A stretch of DNA of 64,000 nucleotides from Diprion similis (lineage: Eukaryota > Arthropoda > Insecta > Hymenoptera > Diprionidae). This document shows, piece by piece, positions 11,178-22,688 of the stretch. Each line of letters starts with the position of its first letter. Position 1 is the first letter of the stretch. Where the stretch lies: assembly GCF_021155765.1 (NCBI RefSeq), contig NC_060117.1, positions 62,001-126,000 of the forward strand, in the 5' to 3' direction. The position numbers and the translations under genes were made by a program. The notes beneath the pieces are model-generated. The model was not told the origin of the DNA and did no database searches. It worked only from the letters and a program-made list of their open reading frames with translations.

Positions 11178-14100
11178 CTAAATTTTCTTAGGCGCGCTAT
11201 TTCCTTGGATCCTGGCTGCTCTTTTAGCTTCCATCTGACGCTGACGTGCCAACTTTCGTTCCTCCCGTTTTTTTTTTGCTTCCTCGAGCTTGGCATTACT
11301 TGCTGAAAAATTTCACGTGTATACGTGTCTATAAGTACACACAGGGTAAATGAATAATACAGATTCAATACGACGTGCGAGTCACACGCAATCTCTGGAT
11401 GTCCCTATTCCAGATAAGTTATAGTCATTGTCAAATAACATTGTCTATTGAAGGCAACTAGACACATAATACACTAAGTAACGATGTTGGAAATGATTGG
11501 CGATTTCGCAATTGCTGAAATTTTCAAATATCTCACCAGACTGTTCAATCGACGGGAATTCTTCAATCGGCTGAAATTCAGAGTCTTCCCAGCCTTCTTG
11601 TCCACTTCCGTCATATCCACCCTTGTCATCCGCCTGACTATCCTCCTCCTGTAACACAGATGCTACAATAGTCCTTACGTCGATTTCCCTTGGGATTTCA
11701 CCGAGAAGAGATGGTAAATAATTGAAGTCTGTATGACGCACAAGATCATAACAAAATCGAGGGCAAGGAACCTGCATTAGTCGGCACTGTACACAGGCAG
11801 ACACTGTCAGTACAGCAGTTATCGAAGCAGCTTGTCTTTTTCATTGGTACTTACAATCTGAACGTCCGTTGTTGAACAGATAGCAAGTAAATCATATCAC
11901 ACGCACTCTCAAGAAATATTCTCAAACTACTGACCGGTTCTTCCTCGAGGTTCTCCCACTGAGGGTCGTGAACCTTGGATGCAACGGAAGAAGACTGAGA
12001 CTTAGCCATAGATGCTGTGACATTTGGTGTGGTTACAGACTGCTGTTCCATGTCACCCCAGTTGTCTGCCTCCCAACAATCCCATTCGCAGTCCGAATTT
12101 GTATTTCCAGTACTCTGGGGATCTTGATCCTGATCGTGGTCCAGTGAAGTCATGCTAGTCGCGCTACTGGTCGTCGTCGTGGTACTCGCACTACTCTGGG
12201 AACTGCTAGCTTGCTCTGTGCCATACGTTTGAGAATAAAGATTATTTCTCCTCGGCACTCCCATTTCGTGAGCGTACCCACATAAAGCTCATTCCGTATT
12301 TATTATAAATATAACATGTATTTATATCGCTCTCTTGTAATAATGAGCTTTGAGTTTAGCAAACGCATAATGTAATGGAACAAACCGAGCGAAGCTGGTT
12401 TACTAAGCAAAATTCTTGATGCCTGCGAGTTGGATGACTTTGGTGTGTCAGATTGGCTGCGATAGAACTTTGCTGTAACTGCGGTAACTGCCCACCCTGC
12501 CCACGTAGCTGCAGCATTGCTCAAACTCGGCGTTGCCGTGTTGACGTCCGCTTCTGAAACATTTTTGCCGGTATACATCTCAAGCTTGTTTGCCAGTGTC
12601 AATATTTACCCATAGATTCGCGAAGTCCAGGATCCTCGGATACTCGTTCGAGCTTTGAAAGAAATCCCCGAATTGTACGGAAAGCATTTTCTCTTACGCC
12701 TTTGTCCAAGTCGGTAGCAAGCGGGCAGAGAGCTGGGAGTATTCGGTTTGCAACTTCTTGTAAAAGGAAATATTGTTGAGTCGCAGCTAGTGCCAATATA
12801 CTTGCGCTGCGTGCAGGAGCAAACGAATCCCTGGTACCTCTGACAAAAGCACCTATGAGTACCTTGAAACAGTGGTAAAGGTGTAGGAATGATAACCAAC
12901 AAATACAATCGATCATTCCTTACTGCTCGTAGAGGATTCACAAGCACACATATAACTGGTCTTATCTCAAATTTGTATTGAAACAACTCTTCCTCACCAA
13001 AAGGTCAGATATCAGAGAAGGCACAAACTACACTCATTGTCAGAGCAAGAGAGAAATCCGCCGATACGGCCTTCAAGGAAAACCCAGGGATTATACTCAC
13101 ACTTGTAGATTCCATACGAGTGTTGTAAGGAATGAGCATCCCAAGTATACAAGTATAATGTATCCAAATCTTTATAAGAATTTAGGAGATCTGCAACTAC
13201 TTGTTGACCTCATTTCCAGGACCTACTTTTTGTCTGATTTGAGGGTGCAGATGCTGAGCAATTTTTCCAAGGCATACAGTGGTGTTTGTCCGGATTCCAC
13301 CTTGGTCGTCTTTTGATTGAAGTCTGGCAAAATGTCTAAGTGTTTCCACGTTAAGGTTGTTATAATCTAGCTTGGGGGCGAGATGAACTATCGACTTGAT
13401 AGTATGTTCCCTGACAGCAGGGTTTGTGTCTAGAAAACCACGAGCAATCTGTAAATTGAACAATTCTGTAACACGAATATCAATCTTCCCTAAAGATTTA
13501 AGAGTGTCGTGTTGTAATTGGGAATACAGAAGTCACTCTATGGGCCGAACAACAACTCTCTCAAATCTGTTATCATATCATAGTCGTTCAGGCACTGCTG
13601 TATATACATTCAATAAGAACCTGTGGGAAAATCGCCTCATTGACCGTGGAAGGTTGGAGATGGTTCACGAATCGCTCTAGATGCTGCAAGAGTCGCAAAC
13701 GCGTGGCTCTGTCGTTTGATGCGAATAGTTTCACAACACAGGGCACAACGCGACGCTGATACTCAGCATCGGGTAATTTACGGCCAAGTTGCAGCAACGG
13801 TGGTAGAACCGCACTTCCGGCATCTCCAAAATCAAATGCCGCCAGGAGTTGGGGTAAAATTTTATACCTCCCGACTCCATCGGGAAAACTTTCCAGCTTT
13901 GAGGCTAGTTGTGTGAAGAATCTACCTTTCTCACCCTTCTCTTTCATCTGGATTTCTTCCAAGAATAAGAGCGCATCGACCAAGTCATTCTTAAAATAGC
14001 CCCCGTTGCTTCGACACCTTGCTATCACATCGGCTGGATTGGGTCGCGCATCTGCACTGTGACTCGAGAGCTCTCGATACACAGCCAATAGTTGTTTGGG

Positions 14101-16525
14101 TATCTAAAGATTTCAAATTAAAATCTAGATGGCAAAACATAGATACAGTCTTGGATGTAACTTCATTACAACGGTACTTTGCGTTGATTTATACCTGATT
14201 CGTTTTGGTCTTCAGATCAGCAGGCCTGTTGAGCGGGCCGTTGAATGACTCCCATATAAGGCAGCCAAGTCCCCACGCGTCAATTGAACTGCCATTTAAA
14301 GGGTGTGATTGTAGTGAAGTTTCAAACAAACAAGCTTGGTATATTTAGCAAGCAGCACCAGAGTAGCATTGTAAATATGCTTGCCCGGTGTTTTATAAGG
14401 TGTTAGAATACAGCATTTTCATACTAGCGTCTGGTTTGAATACCAAAGTGTACAAGAACATATGGAATGATTTCACATATCCTGTATATCAGGTATAACC
14501 AAATATTCAGGGCACACAGTCTTCAAAAAATTTGGACAATCGGACAAAGCTAATGAGAATTGTACAAGAATGCATTGTAATTGAAATAAACACATCGTCG
14601 TGTGCAAACTGGGCCCTAGCTATCCTGTGATCCCTGCCGTGGTGGTGGCCCAAGAAACAGAATGTGTTATCTATCACCTATCGCCACTGCCGGTACAATT
14701 TGCTTTGGTAGATACAGTAATTTGTTATATCGGCATTTCAATGTCTCCTATAAAGACCAAGTAATAGGTAAGTAAATAAGTTTCATCACCATTTTGACTG
14801 AGGATTATAGGTTTCTGTAGCTTCGGGAGGTTGGTAGACACGTAGGGCTGTGGGCAACGGGGTATAGTTTACCATTACCCCTGTCGTGTACTCCACTCCC
14901 CCCAGCTTCCATTCACCACTTTCCACATTTACAAAAACCGACCAGAGATTGATGTTGTTGTGTCTGAGATTGCCGTCGTTATTCAGAAAACTGAGAGCAC
15001 GCTATTCAAACACAAATAAAATCATTATAAGCGGAGATTCTTCTATTTGCTATGCTTGAATCTTTTGATCACGACTCGTGGAACAAAAGTCTGGATCAAC
15101 AACTCGTTTTGGGCGTTACTCCGATGCCGAGACCATGTCACAACTTTTGCAATGCTTCATTTTTTACTCCATTAGTTACCACTAATCCATTATTGCCAAA
15201 AGACTTAAGTCACTGCACTCTTTTTATAGGTAAAATGACAACAAGCACTTTGCGTAAGCGTAATTATCATTTGCAGAGTAACGCAAGATGTTCTGCTCTC
15301 AATGCCCGACGACGGAGAGAGATCTAGACAATACTAAATCTCAAATCTCTTCAACTTACAGTGATTTGAAAAATTCCCCACGAAAGGTACAAGTCACGTT
15401 GCTGTCCCTCGGGTAGATTGTTTCCGTGCAGGCGCGACTGCAGTGGCTCGACCCTCTCCGTTGCCAGGTATATAGTCTTTTCTGTCTGCGATGAAGATAG
15501 GGAAGTTTGAGTAATCTATGTTAATGGATCAAGGTTGATGTAGTGCCATCTTGGCTTAATACCATACCTCGAGGTTATCCAGGTAGGTCAATATGCTAGG
15601 ATGTCTCAGAGTCTTCAACCTTTTTACAGCTGCTCTGGCGATTTCTAGATCCGCGTCACCTCCATTTTTTGCTTCAAAGACAAAAACAGAAACATCTTCG
15701 CCAATGTTATTTCCCTGTAAGAAGACGCATTGAATCACAACAAGAAACGCTAATGTATCCGCATATGTCAACACTTGCAGAGTCATTTTGCGCAGTAAGG
15801 GATATTGACTGTCCTATTAAAAATCCTAGTACATACATATCGAGAGGATCCAACGGCTAAAGGTAAATAATTATATTATAACACACTTACAATTAATTGA
15901 AATTGGAATAAGCCACCTTTTAAATGAACCGTTTAAATGAGAAAACTGTGAAATTACTCTAAAAGTATCATGGAACTCGATCACTCAGTTCTCACCTCGT
16001 ATTACATTTTTGTTATATCTATATAGATTTTGTTATACATTTTGACTTGGCTAGTCCGCCTATGCTGCATTTGTTTTCAAATCCATACGTGACAGGACTT
16101 TCTGTCCGTAAAATTTATAAATACATAAATAAATATAAACAACTCCAAAGAAGCCTATCCGTGTCAGACAAAGAACTGCCACGAACTGCTCGCGTTCAGC
16201 AAGACAGAGAAATAGCTGGCAGCATTGACAACTTCGCAAACACGAGTCCGAGCCGTGTTGGCCGTGTTACATGCAAACACTGGGGCAGAACCCCGTTTTC
16301 CTTTCGCACGCTATCAGCCAAATTCAGACTCTACCTAGAGTTCTAAAGGACCTGGTGGTTTTTGTCTACAGTGTTGAAGGAAGATGGCTAGGTTATGTTA
16401 AATAAGGCTACCTTCCTCTTTGCTCTGTGAAGTGTCCACAAGCTCTTTCCCTCGAAACCGAAGACTGGCTCTCCAATCTCGTAGGGAAAATCTTTGGTGG
16501 GATCCCGGGAGAAAAATGACCACAT
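11178..16525 (-). CDS. Scyl1: SCYL1, N-terminal kinase-like protein
   Basis: Twelve exons: 16412-16525, 15568-15714, 15360-15485, 14790-15001, 14195-14288, 13621-14103, 13227-13448, 12610-12862, 12404-12553, 11935-12215, 11537-11648 and 11178-11302, giving 772 residues (human about 808). SCYL1 is a catalytically dead kinase that acts in COPI-mediated Golgi-to-ER transport; the fly orthologue is yata. The N terminus [20 protein letters not shown] matches the family. Residues 1-231 form the degenerate kinase fold, followed by HEAT repeats ([37 protein letters not shown]) and the block [13 protein letters not shown]. The serine/acidic linker and the K/R/E coiled tail end in SAPKKI, a basic end comparable to the COPI-binding RKLD of mammals. 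The 12554-12609 intron is only 56 bases. The 12404/12215 junction is the least certain. Divergent from RGP1. Confidence 0.93.
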
Positions 16526-17308
16526 TTTTCTCTTTTCCACAGCTCCCGTTACACTGATATTTCGCTTATAAGACGTGTGCGTGTACACCTTCTTTATCCA
16601 CTTTTTTAACTAAACTTGACGAAAACCACGAAAACTGATTCATTCATCTTGTTATCGTCACCATTTCGTCGGCCTCTGGTTTCCAGCTTTTCGTACCTAC
16701 TAGTACCTACTCAATGCTCACTACTGACGTATGCGTGGATTGTAAAGTTTTAAGTTTATGAGCTGATCACACGAGTGCGCATACGTCAATTTTTTTGACA
16801 CGAAGCTGCACGAAGCGATTCATCGGTGTGCGCATCATCGGTAGGTTGTAACGGAATTAGCCAATGTCGGCTAGTTTCCAATTTCCAAAGCAGCCGACAT
16901 TCCTGCGCGTGTCTGTCGACCCTGTCGACTGGTCGATCTTCCCGCAGCCTGGAATCTGTCAGAGTTATAATTCAAGAGGGATTTCGTTCTAGAGAGACTG
17001 CAAAGAGCAAAAGACAGCTTTTGTCGCGGGTGCTTTATATAAGGCTATTATATTTCGTTGTCTCGTCCTCTAGATCAAATGGTAATAACGTCGTTACCGA
17101 TTGGTCCACAGATTGCATACATGCTACTTCGCATCTAAGCCATCTAAGGTGATCTAAGGCATGATCCAAACTGTTCTACTTTCTCCATTTTCTTAAGTTT
17201 CCGTACACGTTGTACGTATGTAGTTATGCGTACATTAACTAAACGGAACGATATTACACGCAATAAACGCCAGTAGGCCAATGATCGTTTCGTCTCAACT
17301 TGTCAAAG
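16526..17308. promoter_or_regulatory. Divergent promoter region between SCYL1 and RGP1
   Basis: The two start codons are 783 bases apart and point away from each other, so both promoters must lie here. I see no TATA box in a convincing position. A perfect TGATC-rich segment is absent and no other repeat stands out. Confidence 0.5.
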
Positions 17309-18869
17309 ATGATCGATATCACGGCTAAATTAGTCAAAGGACCTGCATATTTTTCCGGCGAGTTGATCGAGTGCTGCATCACCTTCGGTAACCCTACAAA
17401 CCCTAATCATCAGATATCCCAGAGCCACAGGTTTGTACAGTGTATTCGTATGTGTATATGTCCATAGGCATATTCCCGAAAAAGGCCGAACTCCCCAAAA
17501 ATCATATTTTTCCTTTGCTTCCAGTGACGTGTTTGAAAGTCTAGCATGGGCGAGCGCACAGGTACATTGCCAATGCTCTACAAACGGTAAAGCGGTGCTG
17601 TCAGAAAAACTAAATTCTACCCAATCAGCAGCTATAAATGCAGGTATTTGAAACGAAAATAATAAACTGGGTGAACCAGCCTTAAAACTGTTACATTCGA
17701 TATATTGTCCTTTAGACACTACATTTGCTCCTTGGCAGCAGGACAATGGACACGTTGTTTTGAATACAAAACCAAAGATATTGTTCTGTGATCTCAGACT
17801 ATCGCCAGGGGAAAGCGAGACTTGTATGTATTATGTAATTCTTACTTAATATTCAATTATTAGGGCTGTGCTTGAAAACGAGATAACTCATTCACGGTCA
17901 TTTAATTCGAGATGTATACCGGGAGAGAATTCCGAGCGATGCTCCACCCTCTTACAGAGGCCAGGCAGTTAAATATTCCTATAAAATTACAATCGGCACA
18001 CAGCGGGTGAATTCTGCCATAAAACTACTACGAGTTCCGTTTAGAGTCCTTTCGTTGAGCGGTAAGTTATATTCGGAAGGGATAATCTAGTTTTCAAATG
18101 TGCAAATTGAATTCGTCTTACATAAAAATTGCAGAACTACCTGATATTGCACCGTGCAACGACAGCGTCGATCTCAGTCCCAATAACCCATTTATGGAAA
18201 CACAGCAGAGGGACACACCGTTAGATGTGGCCATGCAAACTTTACAGGTAGTCCAAGAGTTGTTATTCTTCAGGATTCATATCTGACCTCTTGATATCTT
18301 TGAACTTTGATTGATTTGTGTGGTGTTTTTATACTTTCTAGAACATCACGGCACGTCGCAGTCCCAATTTCTATAATGTAACAAACAGTCGTGGTCGTGT
18401 CGTTAGATTTTGCTTGTTCAAGAATTCCTACAAACTCGGGGAGGACATAGTAGGAACTTTTGACTTCTCAAGAGCCACCGTGTCCTGCGCCCAGGTTTCT
18501 GTGGCTCTACAGTCCGAAGAACATGTCGCCGAAGGTTACAGACGTGCGCGAACCTCGCCTGCGCTCGTTAGCTACAACAAACATCACGAGGTCTGCTTGG
18601 GACTGAAATACTCACAGCTGGTGTTACCCATTCCTCTTCACGTCACCCCTGATTTCACCACAGACTTGGTCACGCTCAAGTGGAGGCTACACTTTGAATT
18701 TGTTACCACTGCTAAACCTGTCGAAATGCCCGACGAGAAGTCCAGCGACTGGCGAGGTCCGTCAATCCTTGACATTGAAACTATGATCTGGGATTTGCCT
18801 CTGAGACTACACCCTACTACTACACCTCCCAATGCGGCTCAACAAACGAAATATCATATCACCATATAA
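17309..18869 (+). CDS. Rgp1: RGP1 homologue, RAB6A-GEF complex partner 2
   Basis: Six exons (17309-17430, 17525-17643, 17716-17823, 17912-18061, 18135-18247, 18342-18869) encode 379 residues with consistent phases. RGP1 pairs with RIC1 to activate RAB6 at the Golgi. It has an arrestin-like beta-sandwich fold. Diagnostic stretches are [12 protein letters not shown] in exon 2, [16 protein letters not shown] in exon 3, [18 protein letters not shown] in exon 4, and in exon 6 [24 protein letters not shown] and [11 protein letters not shown]. The ending TKYHITI resembles the vertebrate terminus STITI. ATG 17309 is chosen because [18 protein letters not shown] aligns with the vertebrate N terminus MIEVVAELSRGPVFL. 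Its divergent neighbour SCYL1 also works in Golgi trafficking. Confidence 0.93.
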
Positions 18870-21800
18870 ATATTGCAGGAGTGAATCATTGAGTGTACCT
18901 ACCGTTTTTCGTTAGTTTGTGTATTTTGTTAATCAAACTATACTTTATAACTATTATTATACGCTTAAAATATGAATTACACATGCTATCAATATCTCAA
19001 ACCACTCCAACGCACGGCGGCCTACTTTACCTTTTTATTGGGTCACATTATCATTAATTTTTGGTTCGTTCAATGGTCTATGGAGGCATGAGATATTGTA
19101 ATATCATAAAAGCATAAAGATTGTAATGTGCTCAAAGAGCGTGTTTCTCGGTGTAAAAAGGGTCGCACATGTTGAACAGCGGTGTACGAAAGAAAAATAG
19201 CTCCCTTAAATTTTCGAGAAACGGGGAAATTTTTGTATATTTTCGCAGCTGTTAATGAACTCCTGAGAGTTCGATCATTCGGCAACGGCTCTTGGAAATC
19301 GATTCTAAGACGAAATAATTTTTTGAATTAAAAACGTCTAATGTAAACCCGTTTCCATTTTGGAAAAACAAAATTTCGAACGATTTTGGAAAACGCTGGA
19401 ACCGAATTTGTACGTCTGCTTTTTCGACACTGACTTTCTTGGCGTGAAAAGATTGCGTTATATAGGTATAGTCACAATTCAACTTTCTTATACAGAGTTA
19501 ATAGATACACAGTTCGACATTTTGATCTAATACATAGGTGATACGAGAGACAACAATTATTTTGCAGCTCGCGTAATTTTACTTCCGGAATCACAACTAT
19601 CATCAGGCTTATTCCAATAGCTGGAATCAGATTTAGTACGTGACAATAAGTGTCCAATATTTAGAAAAAAAAATTATATTTAGGTAGTTCATAACTCGAC
19701 AGTTGAAATTTGTGCGTACCTACAGCCTGCAGGGTGTGGGGGTTGTTCTTATGATTTCGATATCAGTTAATTTTGTGCACCGTAGCCTCGGTGAGCATTC
19801 AATATTTTTGATACATTAAATCTATTTCACGTTTACCGTGGTAGAGGTGTACTATAACTCCCCCCTCCCTAAAATTTTACTAAACCCCCGCCTCAAATGC
19901 TTTAATCCTACGGCACGCAGCACAAGGTTGAATCGTTCAGCACCTGTAGGTTTCAGACGTACTTCGATCATAGTAAGTACGCGATACGGCTACCCGTGGC
20001 ACCAAAATCCAAGTCGTATAACAAACCCGCACGTATACAGGTTCTTAAAAATTCATTACCTAGTGCTGACCCGACAAGTGCATATAATTTACTCGTTTAA
20101 GAACGGTATAACAGACAGAATAGCCTGTGATAACACTTCCGCGATTTCACAAACAATGGACTGATTTCTCACCCGAGTATATTAATTGTACCGCGTATTC
20201 AATTTCAAATGAACGATCGTTAGCAAAAAACGAGTCAGATTTGACGCATGCATATAATAGTTTCAGCTTGTGCTAGGCAAATTTTTGCAGGTGTAACGAA
20301 CAAAACATTTTTTTCTTGTGCACATGTAACATGGTATAGTAACACGTGGTGTTGTTTCCTGTAGCAGGGAGCTCGTGTGGCTATAGCAACGATTAATACG
20401 AATGTTTTTTTTATTCAGTTTAAATCTGCAAAAATACTTTTTGTACATCAAATTTGTACTTGCGATTTGGGCTGTATCTATATTGAATAATATGCATCTA
20501 ATGTAAAACATGGCCCGAATTGCAGAGAGCTTTCTGGTGCATGAATAATATTACTGAAAATTTAAACTGATTAAAATAACGTATAGATATACTGGAGGGG
20601 CGAGCAAAGCGGGCACCCTACGAAATTAAAACACTTCAAATAGAGGTTTGAATCAATGGATCACCAAATTTTGACGGAAAAACGGTAACCTGACGGATAC
20701 CGAGTGTTGAACGCCATTATATGAAAAGCCTGGAAATTGTTGGCAAAATAGGCACCGAAAAACATTCTTAGAAATTATTGAAAATTGAAAAATGCTTGGA
20801 ATTTGTTTTCGCATTTACTTAAGAATACTTTGAACACAAGATTAGTTATGTGTAAGAGACTTGTAGAAAAAAGACTCAACGCAAGATTTTGGAAAAAATT
20901 GGTTTTTATTATATGAAAAAAAAAAAGAATAAAAAAAAATAAATAAATAAAAAATCTTGAGTGTATAGAAGACATTTTCTGACGAAGTTCAGCGGTGGAC
21001 GCTTTTAAATAACACGGTAAAACAAATTATTATAGTTTTATTTCTGTTCTTAAAAATCGGCTTTGCACTCAAGATTTATAATGAAAATGTTTTTTGATCC
21101 CGTTTACTCCAAAGAATTGGGGGAAAAATCACCATTCGTTAATTTTAAATTTTACTATTGAAAAAAAAATCAAATCGAAAAGTTTTTTTTTCGCAATCTC
21201 GAAAATCGTTTCAGATAACGAGCTACGAATTTAACTGAAATATTTTTAGTCGATCTCAAATCGATCCCCCAAGTGCAAATAAAAACAGCGGCGGGGGCAG
21301 ATTTCCCATACAAACCCGGCTATACCCTTTTTAGGGGTGCCCGTTTAGCTCCCCCTCTCCCTTAGTTTTCAAGATATGTCGTTGAAATATACAAATTTAG
21401 AAGGTTTTTCCAAGTTTAAGAAAAATTACGAAATATTTTCAGGGGTGCCCGCTTGGCCCGCATCTCCTCTACATGCATACTAACCTTCGGAGTTCACACC
21501 GAATTTTTCGATCATCGGGTACATTCTGGGTCTGTGAGAGCCTGTGCTTTTTTCACCATCGACCATTTCAGAACTCCTCATGCCATCGATTTGGAAAAAT
21601 CCTTAGATATTTCACAAATGTTGTAAAATCAATCCTCGTAGTTGAAATTCCGTTTCAGAAATAAAAAACAATCATCGAAAAAAATTCTTGATGCTTTTTA
21701 TAAAAAAATGAAACTTGGTGAAAAAATCGTCGTTCTAAAAAATTTTCATATTGTGGGTACAAATTTGTAAAAATTCTTCTAAAATAGTGGTAATATCGAA

Positions 21801-22688
21801 ACTCGAGAACAGGGTCTAACGGGCCCTGTGTGTTCTCGGAGGGAGCAGTCGTCGTAATCCACAAGCTCCCTCTCACTGCAGAGTTGCCTACTAGGTACAA
21901 ATAATTCGAAATATCGTTGATTCTGAACATCAAAGTTTCACTGGACATTGCGCATTTGCAAAATTTTTCAATTAACATCTAGCGAACCGTAGTGTCGTCA
22001 AGGTGTTTTCCAACAAAATTAAGGCACAGGTAACTTGCGATTGTGTTTTTCAGTCGTGTTTTGGTCAGATAACATATTTTATTCTTCCGACGCGTCGAAA
22101 TTATATTATACAAATAGTGTGTCCATGCGAACTTATGAATCATATAAATTATGTAATTATATAGTTGACGATATTTCGTTTCACTTTGCGTTGGTGTAAT
22201 GAATGTCACAAATACAATGGCAGCCGAATTCCGAAAGATGGCGAACACACAGCTGTGAACACGTACCTGCCGGATTATACGTCCGCGTACACGTGCGAGA
22301 AAAAGCATTCGCGCATGTATAATTAACTTTAGGGGTCAAGCTGGATGTATGGCGGAAGAAAGAATTTGCAACGCAGATGCGGATAAACAATGGAATTTTT
22401 TTCTGAAAACAGCGAAGTCCACAATATGTTTGAGTGATCTCTCACAACTGAACAACGAAACTCGCGTTCTATCGACTACCTTACATACCCGAGTGCATAA
22501 CTAACGCGATCAACTTACCTATAGTATATTTGAAAAGTAATAAGAAACGTCGATCGTTCGTTAAGAAGAATCATTATTCGTATTATTGCCGTCAGCATTA
22601 TTATAATACATACCTATATAACTGATCGCGGAAAACAAGCTGTTTACAAGCAATTCAATTCGTAGGCTCAAGGGCTGGCGAGTTGGTG
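18870..22688. other. Gene-free spacer between RGP1 and the GPCR
   Basis: About 3.8 kb of AT-rich sequence without a supportable exon on either strand. It contains homopolymer A/T tracts (for example 20918-20950). The G-rich motif carrying GGGCACCC occurs at about 20610-20622, in reverse orientation at about 21335-21345, and again in reverse at about 21441-21450, suggesting remnants of a repeat family. The last several hundred bases probably contain the receptor promoter and 5' leader. Confidence 0.6.
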
